Shown piece after piece: positions 34,305 to 64,000 of a stretch of 64,000 nt of DNA. Source of the DNA: Dastarcus helophoroides (lineage: Eukaryota; Arthropoda; Insecta; Coleoptera; Bothrideridae); assembly GCA_028583605.1 (NCBI GenBank), contig CM053337.1, positions 15,581,639 to 15,645,638 on the forward strand, written 5' to 3'. Positions within the stretch are counted from its first letter, which is position 1, and every line of letters begins with the position of its first letter. The notes under the pieces are model-generated. The model made no database searches and was not told the DNA's origin. It saw only the letters and a program-made list of their open reading frames with translations. Made by a program: the position numbers and the translations under genes.

Positions 34305-36345
34305 CTAAAAATAATTACATAAAATTAACTTAGTGCAACAGACTGGTCCTTAGTTATCTTAAAAAATATACAAATCTGGTCCCATGAAACCAAGACAGTA
34401 TCTGTCTCTGAAGATGATTCTTTGGTTATCGAAATGCTACGTTAATCTTTCTTGGTTTCAGGATGACAAGATCTGGGAAGTAAACAATACACACCTAAAG
34501 GTCCTACATACTAAAGCGGCTAAAATTGGTTCTCTGTCAGCTTCTTTATCTGACCGTATCCTAACAAACTCCTGCCTTAAATTAAAAGCTACTTCTCGGT
34601 TACTATCGACGAATAACCTAACTGGTTTATTCAAAGAAACTGCGGCTAAACTCTCCACTTCGTCGGTCATTGTCGCCGAAAACAGCATCGTCTGCCTCGT
34701 TCTAGAACACTGCTTTATAATTTCCTTCATCTGTTCAGCAAAATATTCATCCAGCATTCGATCGGCTTCATCCAAAATCAAAACTTCGATCGAATCTAAA
34801 GTAAACGTTGGCGTACTCTTCAAATGATCTATAAGACGACCCGGTGTCGCTATCACTATATCAGGATTCTTCGAAGCATCGACTCTTGAACTTTCAAATC
34901 TAAACCACCAACGGCTAGGGCTATTTGAACATCGGAGAACTGACAGAGTTGTCTGGTTACTTGATAAACTTGAACACCGAGCTCACGAGTGGGCACCAAA
35001 ACCAAGACTCTGGTCACCGAACGTGCCCGTTACTGGTCGATAGAGGAGGCGTTCCAAAGTTGGTAGCATGTAGGCCGCCGTTTTCCCCGTTCCGGTGGCT
35101 GCACAACCGCATACGTCTCTGCCTGCATCAAAAATACACTTAAAACTCGTTTTATTCAAAATTTTAAACTTTTTCTAACGTTAATTACAAACTATCAGTA
35201 TAACTATACTCGAGTTTGTTTCTGAATCCAGTTTACCTTCTAGTTTAAATTTTTTCTTCTAAAATTTGGAGCTTTCGCTTCATTTTTATTTTTTAATATT
35301 TCAATAATCTACTTCGTCGAATTCAAATTATCAAGTTTACCTTCGAGTTTAAATTTTTATCCTAAAATTTGGAGCTTACACTCCATTTTTAATATTTTGA
35401 TTGTCGAATTCAAATTCAAATATTGACCATCTACTAAAAATGCGAACCCTAACGTCGAAATCCAAGCAATTCAATAAATTCTAGAAAAAGATCGAAATTT
35501 GTAAGAACTGGAATCACACTCGAACAGAAAACATTCCCAAAATTTTTGTTTTAAATTTTGACCTCTTTTTCTTAAAGTCTGACTTCCAAAAGTGGATAAT
35601 TTAAAAAAAAAATAGGAGGTTTATTCAAAAACCTGTTATTGGATATTTCCAAACAAAAAACTGAATTCTGCGTCTTAGTTGACTTAAAATAAGGATTTTA
35701 ATGCTGGGCAATTATGTTTGAACCGTGCAATATACCTAGAAGCGCGACTGGGATGGTTGCTGCCTGAATTGGTGTTGGATGCACGAACTTCATTTCCCCA
35801 ATCGCCTTGAGCAGCGGCCTGGATAGATTCATTTGATAAAAACTGGTGACTTCACTACTAGTCTCCCCCTCTTCGAAAAAGCTCTCAGCTTCATCGCCCT
35901 TCTTCTTTTTGGACTTCTTCTCTTTAATTTTTATTTTATCATGTTTCAACTCGTCATCAGACAAAGATATGTCAGAGTGATCCCCATCAAGGTCGTCCGC
36001 GTTTTCAGCTTGCTCCTCATTTTGGTTGGACAGTACCTTCTTTATTTTATCGTCCGTCTTCGTTTTCGCTTTCCTCTTGATGTATTTGTTTAGATCATTC
36101 CACGCATCTTTATTATACTCTTCAACTGAGCTAACGAATTGGAAGTCTGTGTTAAAGTCTGAATTTTCCTTTCTCTTCTGCTTTGATGGTTGAAACTGAA
36201 AACACAGAATACCTTCACATTTGACCGGTCGTTCTAAGAAATCATCTCAAAGAATACGTTTAAAACTCACCTCCACTTCTTGATTGGAATCCTCTGAGAA
36301 ATATTCAACTTCCGCGTCATCATCTATTGTTTTTACAAGATCCAT
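33325..36345 (-). CDS. DDX27: DDX27-type DEAD-box RNA helicase (4 coding exons, three frame breaks)
   Basis: ATP-dependent nucleolar RNA helicase of large-subunit ribosome assembly (yeast Drs1 family). Acidic/lysine-rich N-terminus ([20 protein letters not shown]...), Q motif region [13 protein letters not shown], motif I AATGTGKT, Ia PTRELG, Ib TPGR, II DEAD in [21 protein letters not shown], then [21 protein letters not shown] and [12 protein letters not shown], and a lysine-rich tail ending KPMQKKRR. All helicase motifs are intact. Splice phases fit throughout. Single-base breaks lie between 35016 and 35040, near 34870 and between 33701 and 33750; on each side the family sequence continues in another frame. 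Sequence error is the likeliest cause. About 710 codons, compared with 796 in human DDX27. The gene is head-to-head with GMPR, ATGs 3.2 kb apart. Confidence 0.9.
34305..34494 (-). other. DDX27 intron 3, made almost entirely of a foldback element
   Basis: 190-bp intron; positions about 34332-34475 are a copy of the foldback family (CTGAAACCAAGAAAG ... TTGGTTTCATGGGACCAG, AAGATAACTAAGGACCAG on the minus strand). Confidence 0.8.
34495..35122 (-). CDS. DDX27: DDX27 coding exon 3 (motifs I to III), two frame breaks
   Basis: Acceptor GATGCAG completes GGC-AGA-GAC (GRD). Contains AATGTGKT, then a break at 35016-35040 after YRPVTGTF; another frame continues [18 protein letters not shown] to QESMLR; a second break near 34870 leads into [17 protein letters not shown] and DEAD/SAT. 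Ends TTT AG|GTGTGT. Confidence 0.88.
35123..35735 (-). other. DDX27 intron 2
   Basis: 613-bp AT-rich intron. Two similar blocks with AGTTTAAATTTTT (35240 and 35350) suggest a local duplication. Nothing else seen. Confidence 0.6.
35736..36195 (-). CDS. DDX27: DDX27 coding exon 2 (N-terminal region and Q motif)
   Basis: Acceptor TGTGTTTTCAG. One open frame [15 protein letters not shown]... through lysine stretches to [18 protein letters not shown]. Ends on the first base of a Gly codon before GTATAT. Confidence 0.9.
36271..36345 (-). CDS. DDX27: DDX27 coding exon 1
   Basis: 25 codons, [20 protein letters not shown] then NQEVE, donor GTGAGT, phase 0. Short and acidic; assigned because the phase and acidic character continue into the next exon. 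Confidence 0.75.
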
Positions 36346-37240
36346 TTTATTCTTTAATTGATTTTTAAGTCGTGTACTTTATCATGTTTTAGCGGAAGCA
36401 TTTATAAATTTTTCGATTATACGATACACGTGCTTTCAAATATTGACAGATCCAACTGACAAGTGACAAGCACAAAACATATCTGACAGGTACATTTGCT
36501 CTACCACCTTATTTGGACGTTTTGAACTACAAAACTGTAACTACCACTTTAACTTTAAAGCGTGGCCAGCGGCGGAACATAAAAAATGGTTGTAAATATG
36601 CTTTGTTCATTTTATTGCCACTTTGAGCAATTTATTTCTTATCTTCATTATCTAATGCTCTACTTTTTCCCTTCTTTCGCTTTTTTTCAAAATTTCCGCA
36701 TAAGAACCATTATTTTTTATTTTAACGTCGATGTTCTATGAAAAAGGTAACCAATTTTAAGTTTGATCTCGAAATTTTTAGACAAAGGTCGAATTTTCGA
36801 TAAATAATTTTTATTTGATCAGGTATATTTTTTAGAAGCTCGATATAAACTAAACATGATGAACTTTAAGTCGCAAATGTCAACTATTGGCCAAAAGTTT
36901 CGAGAAAAAACTTGAAATTTCAATTTTAAGCCTATAAAAACCATGCATTAAAAAAACATTTTTCGAGAAACATTTTTTGGCGATATTTAAAATTAAATTT
37001 GTAATTTTGAAAAAAAATTGAAGTGCGAAATTAAAATTTCTTTCTTTCTCCCTTTCATTCAAAATTTTCCAGAAAAAAGTGAAAATGTCTGTTTTAAACT
37101 CGAAATTTTATGAAATAACAAAATAATAATACAACGAAAAAAATCAAATGTTAAATCGAACCGGAAATTTTCAGAAAAAGATTAAAATTTCGAGAAATGG
37201 TTTCATTTAAAATTGTCCACAAATTTTTATAATTTTTGAA
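36346..37240. other. region between DDX27 and the GMPR-side arrays
   Basis: DDX27 upstream sequence. AT-rich; from about 36720 it becomes satellite-like. No gene seen. Confidence 0.5.
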
Positions 37241-37249
37241 GTTAGATTC

Positions 37250-38935
37250 GAAGTTTAGGAAAAATTCGCTATGTATTTGAAGAAAAACACGCCATTTTGA
37301 AGAATATACCGACATTTTGAAAGATTTGGCCGCCATTTTAAAGTTTATGCGACAAATTTGAAGATAATGCCGCCATTTTGAAGACAATGCCGCCACTTTG
37401 AAGATCATGCCGCCATTTTGAAGATAATGTGGCCATTTTGAAGAAACGCCCATTTTGAAGATAATTCTGCCATTTTGACGATATGCAGTTATTTTGAAGA
37501 TTATTCCTCCATTTTGAAGATAATGCCGTCATTTTGAAGAGAATATCGCCATTTTGAAGAAAAAGCGGTCATTTTAAAGATAATTTCGCCATTTTGAAGA
37601 AAAAGCTGCATTTTAAAGATAATTTCGCCATTTTGAAGATAAACGGCCATTTTGAAGATATGCGGCCATTTTGAAGATAATGTCTCTGAAGAAAATGCCG
37701 CAATTTTTAAGGAAAACGTCGACATTTTGACGAAAACACGGTGAATTTGAGGATAAAGTGAAAGTAATTAGAGAAAAGAAAAAATTTTGAAAAAAAGCTG
37801 AAATTTTTGGAGAAAAGTAGCAAATTTCAAATTTAAACCAAAAGTAAAAAAAAAGTTGAAATATCGAGAAAAAATCTCGAGAATTGTAAAATAAACATTG
37901 AAATTGTCCACAAATTTTTATAACTTTTAAAATTAGATTTGAACATTAGGAAAAATTTGTTGCAAATTTGAAGAAATACGTGCCATTTTGAAGATATTAC
38001 CGCCATTTTGAAGATAATGTCGTTAGTTTTGAAGAAAAAAGCGGTTATTTTAAAGATAATGCCGCCATTTTGAAGATATGCGGCCATTTTGAAGATAATG
38101 ATGACATTTTGACGAAAGAACGGTGAATTTGAAGATAAAGTGGAAGTAATTAGAGAAAAGAGAAAATTTTGAAAAAAAAGCTTAAAAATTCAATTGAAGC
38201 TGAAATTTTTGGAGAAAAGTAGCAAATTTAAAATTCATACCAAAAGTAAAAAAAAAACTTGAAATGTCGAGAAAAATCTCGAGAATTGTAAAATGAACAT
38301 TTAAAATTGTCCACAAATTTTTATAATTTTTGAAATTAGATTTGAATGTTAGGAAAAATTTGTTGAAAATTTAAAGAAATACGTGCCATTTTGAAAATAA
38401 TGTCGCTATTTTCAAGAAAAAGCGGTTATTTTAAAGATAATGCCGCCATTTTCTAGATTATGTCGCCATTTTAAAGATAATACCGCCATTTTGAAGATAT
38501 GCGGCTATTTTAAAGGTAATGATGTCACTGAAAAAAATGCCGCAATTTTTAAGAAAACGCCGATATTTTGACGAAAAAAAGGTGAATTTGAAGACAAAGT
38601 GGAAGTAATTAGAGAAAAAAGAAAATTTCGAAAAAAAATCCTAAAAAAATAACAAAAGTAAAAAAAAAAAAGTTGAAATGTAGAAAAAATCTTGAGAATT
38701 ATAAAATGAACATTTAAAATTGTCCACAATTTGTTGCAGATTTGAAGAAATACATGCCATTTTGAAGAATATGCCGCCATTTTGAAGATTATGCCTCCAT
38801 TTTAAAGATAATGGTACCATTTTGAAGATGATGTCGCCATTTTGAAGAAAAAGCGACCATTTTGAAGATAACTTCACCATTTTGAAGAAGCGGCCATTTA
38901 AAAGATAATTCTACCATTATGAAGATAATTTTGAA
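37250..38935. repeat. 20-bp GCCGCCATTTTGAAGATAAT arrays, three blocks, upstream of GMPR
   Basis: Exact 20-bp phase is visible for example at 37355-37440. Blocks (37280-37690, 37975-38105, 38385-38520 and 38750-38935) are separated by repeated spacer cassettes containing TTAAAATTGTCCACAAATTT and AAGTGGAAGTAATTAGAGAA. Short frames over these arrays (FKMAALSSKWRHYLQNG-like) are artefacts of the repeat. Confidence 0.9.
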
Positions 38936-39070
38936 AATCGTTTGTAATATCGAAAAAAACTCGTAATTTTTAGTTTGAAACTCAAAATTTCGGGATATAA
39001 TTTAGAATTTCTAGAGAAAAAGTCGATATTTCTGAAATATGGTAGAAATATGGTCTAAAAAAAATTAGCG

Positions 39071-39255
39071 AAGCCGTTCAATCCGTAACGTTTACTTTGA
39101 AATTGTGCGCCAAAACGTCAACGACTGACGTATCAATAGACCGTCCTAGCAATATGACGTAGTCAGCTGATGGGTATATTTATAAATCAAAATTTGCCGC
39201 TGCCAGTGTAATTTTAACATCAAAAACAGTAAATCGCGCACATGCCATCGCGAAA
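39071..39255 (+). promoter_or_regulatory. GMPR promoter module 1
   Basis: GCGCCAAAACGTCAACGACT, TGACGT elements, TATATTTATAAATC box, then a decayed exon-1 start (ATGCCCAACCACATAAACG, 39256) that soon loses the family sequence. Confidence 0.65.
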
Positions 39256-39370
39256 ATGCCCAACCACATAAACGAAATTAAACACTCATTTAAAACCACC
39301 TTTGTGCATCCCGCCTCTGGGCAAACGCATCTATGCTCCACGGTAGTTCACAAGTCCAGTAGCGAAGTCG

Positions 39371-39544
39371 TCCGATCGCTGACGTCAACTTTGAAATTGG
39401 GCGCCAAAACGTCAACGCCTGACGGTCGACTGTCCTTGCAAAATGACGTAGTCAGCTGATGGGTATATTTATAAATCAAAATTTGCCGTTGCCAGTGTAA
39501 TTTTAACACCAGATACAGTCAATCGCACATACCCCGCCGCGAAA
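39371..39544 (+). promoter_or_regulatory. GMPR promoter module 2 (drives intact exon 1, copy 1)
   Basis: GGGCGCCAAAACGTCAACGC (E2F-like GCGCCAAA plus CRE-like TGACG), AAAATGACGTAGTCAGCTGA, TATA box TATATTTATAAA at 39464-39475 and an initiator-like CCAGTGT near 39492. ATG 70 nt after the TATA box end. Confidence 0.7.
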
Positions 39545-59119
<19,575 letters not shown>

Positions 59120-59159
59120 TGTTTTATATCTTTTACTTTATTAAAAACAAATTTTAACG

Positions 59160-59583
59160 CAATTCAATGTAATGTGCTTTATGTAGGGACACATTTGCAT
59201 AAAAACGAGAATCAGGTTTCTCAATTTTTAGTTTATATTATTTTTACAAAAAAAAAGGAGAGATGGGGATTCTGTCATGAAATTTCTTTCCTCAGGCACA
59301 ATTCAATATAATGTGCTTTATGTAGGAACACATTTGCATAAAAACGAGAATCAGGTTTCTCAATTTTTAGTTTAGTTTATGTTATTTTTACAAAAAAAAG
59401 AAGAGATGGGGATTCTGTCATGAAATTTCTTTCTTTGGGCACAATTTAATGTAATGTGCTTTATGTAGGAACACATTTGCATAAAAACGAGAATCAGGTT
59501 TTTCAATTTTTAGTTTAGTTTATATAATTTTTACAAAGAAAAGGACATTAGATGGGGATTCTGTCAGGAAAATTCTTTCTTCA
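59160..59583. repeat. three tandem units of about 140 bp in the GMPR 3' flank
   Basis: Units begin near 59160, 59299 and 59442, each with TGTGCTTTATGTAGG, ACATTTGCATAAAAACGAGA and GATGGGGATTCTGTCA. Probably within the 3' UTR; an ATTAAA lies at 59140-59145 and an AATAAA at 60288-60293, so the mRNA end is unresolved. Confidence 0.88.
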
Positions 59584-61000
59584 GGCTTTTGGAAACAATT
59601 TAGGGAAACGTTAACTATGAGATGGCTGCCTAATGCATGTTGGACGGAAAATTTGTCATTTGAATAGCAGAAGAAGGTGCGTTTAGACTAGACATTGTAT
59701 TTCGTACATTTCTGTAAGATAAATGTCAACTATCCCGAGAGAAGCTATCCTAGGCTTATTTACACAGCTGAGAGTCTCTGATAACTTCTCTCAGGATAGC
59801 CGACACTTTGATATATTTTATATCAGAGAGAAATGTAGAGAATAAAGTGTCGATGTAAACGCAGTGTGAGTCGAAAATCTAAAACTCTGGAAGTCAAAAC
59901 TAAAGTTTTATTATCTAATCATTTGTCAATTAATAATAAATTATGACAGATAAACGCTGCAGGTTTAAATTATTAGATCAGTTTATATCTTTCATTCTGG
60001 CATCGGTTTTTACATATCAGTTCGCTATAAGGCATTGCGGGAAGCTTGCGAATTTATACGGTTGCCGTTATGAAATGGCATAATTTTGTGGAAGGGGTTA
60101 AAAAAAGATCTGTTTTAACTTGTCTGGGCTTTCATCATTTAACCCATTCCCCTGCGTCTTTTAAAGAGCCCTTACTGGCAACGTTAACATCTCTGTGGAT
60201 TCATTCTTGTTGCCGGAATGAAAGTGTTAATGAATTAATTTGTGCATTAGACCCTAAGTAACTCCCTAATGATTAAGGAATTACTTCAATAAAAATCAAG
60301 CTTAAAGTTACTGGCATTCAAGCTTGATTAGTTCAATGTGTCATGCAAGAAATTTCATGATTTTCTTCAGAAATTGTATGGGGGCCGATAAAGTTGGATT
60401 CACAATTAATGCAACTCGAACGACTTTGTATTTTCTTTAGTTTAATGTAGTACTTATACCCAATTATATTTACAGTTCCTATTGCCACAAGTATTAGTTA
60501 ATTTCTAGTCGATGTTAGTTTGGTTTTTCCAAATTTTTAACTTAGTTATTTAATAAAAACACTAAATTATTTTAGCACCAAATAACAAGTATTATTTTGC
60601 AGTATTACATTGAACAAAATTGTTGTATTGATTAGTGGCGTAAAAATTGGGTAATTTAATTGGGAAAACTTACTAAAAAAATTTTTAGGTTGTGATAATT
60701 TGTTGAAATTTTAAAGTTGTTAAATGACTAGACAGTTTACAGATATATGACAAAGTGGAGATTTCAGTAGTTTTTTTGACATGTATCATGATTGATCGAA
60801 TATTTAGAAAATTGGCCAATTTCGAATTTTAAATGTATTTTGTAGGCACAACTTTTTACATTGTTGTTATTACCTATATTTTATTTTTTAATTAAATAAA
60901 TGTGTTACTTGTATTTGTGTATTTTTTTTTCTACTTATTTCAATAAAATTTACTCGCTTTAAAATAGGGCATCGAACCACTATTTTCTTCGTTCCGGTTT
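59584..61000. other. intergenic DNA, no gene supported
   Basis: AT-rich, not satellite-like. A 71-residue plus-strand frame at 60046-60261 has ordinary composition but no recognised domain, and is left uncalled. Confidence 0.4.
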
Positions 61001-61039
61001 TCGGTTTTCGTTCCGGGAAAAAATCATATCGCTATCGTT

Positions 61040-61900
61040 TTTACCTTGGTTCAACTTTTGACAATTTCTCAAAGTTTGTCTTTTAAAAACTAAGATTTTA
61101 TTTTTTAAATTTCGACTTTTTCTCGAGGTTTGGGCTTTTATGTAGTAAACTGAACTTTTATTTGAAAAATTAGATTTTCCTTTAATTTTTGTTTTTTTGA
61201 AAAATTAAATTTTTCTCAAAATTTCAACTTATCTGGATTTTGGATTCGTTGTGGGTTGCCTAAAAATTTAGGCCAGCACTAATTTCAACTTATATTTTCG
61301 ACTTTTTTCAGAATTTAGACTTTTTGGAAATTTCGACTTTTTCTCGAAGCTGTAACTTTTTTCAGAATTTGTTTTTTTTTTGTTGGAAAATTTCGTTTCT
61401 TTCAAAATTTTGACTTCTTGTAAAAAATTTGACAAAGCTTTTTTTCTCAAAATTTTGATATTTTTCAAAATTTTGGTTTTTTTATGATATGATTATGTTA
61501 AAACTTTTTTTTTCGAAAGCCTTTATCTTTGTTTTGAAAATTTCCATTTTAGCTTAAACTTTTTACTATTTCTCGAAGTTTTAACTTCTCTTTTTTGATA
61601 ATTCCGACTTTTTCACGAAAATTTTCACTTTATTGAAAAATTCGTTTTTTTTTTCAAAATTGCAACTTTGAATCTTTGAATTTCTTCAGGATTTTACTCC
61701 GTTTTGAAAATTGTTACCTTTTATCATCAAAATTGGGACTTTTTTCGAAGTTGGGTTCATTCAAAATTTGAAATATTTTGAAATTTCCATTTTTTGTTTC
61801 AAAAGTTCGACTGAAAACTTCGACATTTTTTCAAAATGTGCCCGTTCCAGTTATTTTTTAATTTTTCTGAAGAATCTAATTTTCCAAATTAGGAATTTTT
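61040..61900. repeat. AT satellite, irregular
   Basis: TTTTTCAAAATTTTGAC and TTTTCTCGAAGTT-type short units. No clear higher-order period. Confidence 0.6.
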
Positions 61901-62019
61901 AAATTTTGGACGAATTCTACGAAACGAATTGAAGATTTAACTAAATATCGATTTTAAAGCTGCCTAAATTCAAAACAATCTGAAAAAAAAATCGAAGGTT
62001 CGAGGCATCAATACAGTCC

Positions 62020-64000
62020 ATTTGCTAACTACGAATTGCACACAAAATTTCGACATGAGGGGAATTTGTGCTTTTACGCGAAGCGACCTGTCCTGTCAAT
62101 GAGAAGAAGCACTGGAATCTCCTCATCATGATGTGATTTGGCTGAAAATCTGATCCAAAAACGAAGTAATATTCATTTGTTCACTTTATTTGTCTCCAAA
62201 CGATCCCTCATACAGACAGCTCTTCTCTTATCTCTCCTTAGCATTTGATCACCTAAAGACGAATTATCCAACAGCTGAGGTTGTCTTTCTCGGTGACTTC
62301 AACGTACACAACATCCCCTGGTTAAGGTTTTCTTCCCGAACTGACGACGCGGGAAGGGTGGCAGGGGCTTTCGCTATCACTTGTGGACTATCGCAATTAG
62401 TTGAGGAACCCACAAGAATTCCTGATGTAGATACCCATCAACCTAATCTATTCGACCTTTTTCTTACAAATTCACCAAATTAGTATAAAATCTCTGTGAC
62501 ATCACCGCTTGGAATTTCGGATCACAAGCTTGTAGCAGCCTCTCGCTCGCTTCATACAACACCTCCTTCTCAGACACAGACCCCTAGGGTTTGGCACTTT
62601 AAATCTGCTAACTGGGAAGAATTAAGAGACTTCGTGGCATGTTTCCCATGACACGAAGTCTGCTTTAACTCAGACAACCCTTACTTAGTCGCCGAATCAA
62701 TCTACTACAATCAAACTATCCTAATTCGTATGGAATGCTCAATTCCCCACTCCCAAAAGAAGTCAGCCCCCAGTAAATCTTGGTTCAGTAAAAAATGTGC
62801 TCGGACTGTCTTCTGCAAAAATCGCGTGTATCGTCGTTGGCAAAATAATCCCTCAGTCGAGACTCTTACCATATTTGTAGATGCACGAAATTCTTGTAAA
62901 CAGGTTATTGACGAGGCAAAAGGTGATTTCGATCGTAAAATGCGCCAGAGGCTTATCAACTATCCGAACGGTTCCAGATCCTTTTGGGGATTTGCAAAGT
63001 CGATTAGAAAGAATTCTACACCTTCAAATTTTCCACCTTTACTCGATGAAAATAGCAATATTGCTACCATTTCCAAGGAAAAGGCTGACATGTTAGCCTT
63101 AATGTTTGCTGAAAATTCCAATCTTGATTTTCGAAACGCAGAACCTCCTATTCTCCTTAAGGTTGGCACTTTGATGCGGCTGAAGTTGTTTTTAGACAAC
63201 GCACAATCAAGAAGGTTCTCTTTGAGCTGGCCACACCTCAAAAGCTTCTGGCCCCCACTATTGTTCTTAAGAAGTGCGCCCCAAAGATTGACTCCTGTCC
63301 TAAGCAAATTGTTCACACTCTCTTACAACAAATGTGTATTTCCTAACATCTGGAAATCTGTTAGAGTGAGGTCTGTCCCTAAAAAAGGAAAAAGGAATCT
63401 GGCTAACAACTATCGCCCTATATCTTTGTTGCCCGTTATATCTAAAGTGATGGAAAAGGTTATCAACATCGAGATTCTCAAATATCTGGAGGAAAATGGA
63501 ATCATCTCCGACAGGCAATACGGTTTTAGACAACAACGAATCTACTGGCGATCTACTGGCATATGTTACTCTTATCTGTAACTCAGCTATGGAAAAAACA
63601 TGGTGAGGCTACGATTGTGGCATTGGATATCTCAAAGGCCCTCGACAAAGTCTGGTACCGATTTCTTCTCATCAAATGAACATCTTATGGTCTTCCTCCT
63701 GGACTCTGTCATTTGAAATCCAATTTTCTCGCTGACAGATCTCTTCAAGTCGTCATCGATGGCATCTGATCCGAGACATTGGCTATTAACGCGGGGAAGC
63801 CTCAGTGGTTTCTTCTATCTCCTACACTATTTCTGTTACACATTAACGCTCTCTTAGCTTCAACTTTCAATCCTATATACAGCTACGCAGATAATAATAA
63901 CCTTGTGTCATCTTTTTTCTCCGACAAACCATTATCTATCGCTGCTTCAGATCGACTAAGGGAACGGTTAATCGGGATCTCGAGATTATTCTGAAATGGG
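62020..64000 (+). mobile_element. decayed non-LTR retrotransposon (Jockey/CR1-like), runs off the right edge
   Basis: Endonuclease part: FDMRGICAFTRSDLSC, DVIWLKI, YLSPNDPSYRQLF, GDFNVH (about 62293), ISDHKLV (about 62517). Reverse transcriptase part: RPISLLPVISKVMEKVI (about 63415), GFRQQR, LDISKALDKVW (about 63625) and YADN in place of the catalytic YADD (about 63880). Several stops and frameshifts, for example near 62150, 62650, 63540 and 63675, so no complete protein remains. Family placement is from motif style only. Confidence 0.88.

Noticed and set aside
33325..36345. DDX27 as a processed pseudogene
   Set aside because: It retains introns with good splice sites and all helicase motifs; the three one-base breaks are better explained as sequence errors, though not proven.
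37151..38880. Minus-strand frames reading FKMAALSSKWRHYLQNG repeats as a repeat protein family
   Set aside because: They come from the 20-bp array, which is open in several frames; no start context, splice context or unit that is a multiple of three.
60046..60261. 71-residue plus-strand frame as a gene
   Set aside because: No recognisable domain, no splice partners and no homology I can name.

Overview
This is eukaryotic, almost certainly insect, nuclear DNA. It carries four intron-bearing protein genes with GT-AG introns in a very AT-rich background full of satellites, MITEs, LTR and LINE remnants. The order is uncertain; a beetle is plausible but not shown by the sequence.

Layout. About 0.7-5.8 kb is a nest of transposable elements: two inverted copies of one repeat, a hAT-type MITE, a short LTR element with a second MITE inside its LTR, a palindrome and a foldback fragment. 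From 26.9 down to about 7.9 kb on the minus strand lies one gene that I rebuild as the insect homolog of NCOA6 (nuclear receptor coactivator 6). Its four coding exons are 26582-26936, 24989-25943, 15305-17302 and probably 8608-8642. Its introns are packed with short-period AT satellites. At 28.6-30.2 kb (minus) is COX6C, a cytochrome c oxidase subunit. At 33.3-36.3 kb (minus) is DDX27, a DEAD-box RNA helicase of ribosome biogenesis. From 39.5 to 59.1 kb (plus) is GMP reductase (GMPR), whose reconstructed 345-residue protein is intact and has the catalytic Cys at residue 186. The right end, 62.0-64.0 kb, is a decayed non-LTR retrotransposon that runs off the window.

The most unusual part is GMPR. 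Its promoter plus first coding exon lie in a 4-kb segment that is tandemly duplicated at 5.59-kb spacing, and the 87-bp coding exon is identical in both copies. Seven copies of the promoter module can be recognised between 39.1 and 52.5 kb; the last is split by a 964-bp transposon. The DNA between and around them is a 20-bp minisatellite, consensus GCCGCCATTTTGAAGATAAT, in which each unit carries a YY1/Pho-like GCCAT core.

Across the window most non-coding DNA follows one grammar: 18-20-bp units built from A/T tracts and a TTTCGA core, amplified into locally distinct higher-order repeats of about 190, 280, 375 and 508 bp.

DDX27 shows three and NCOA6 four single-base frame breaks inside otherwise conserved coding sequence, while GMPR and COX6C show none. 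Uncorrected indels in a long-read assembly are the simplest explanation, but decay cannot be excluded from sequence alone.
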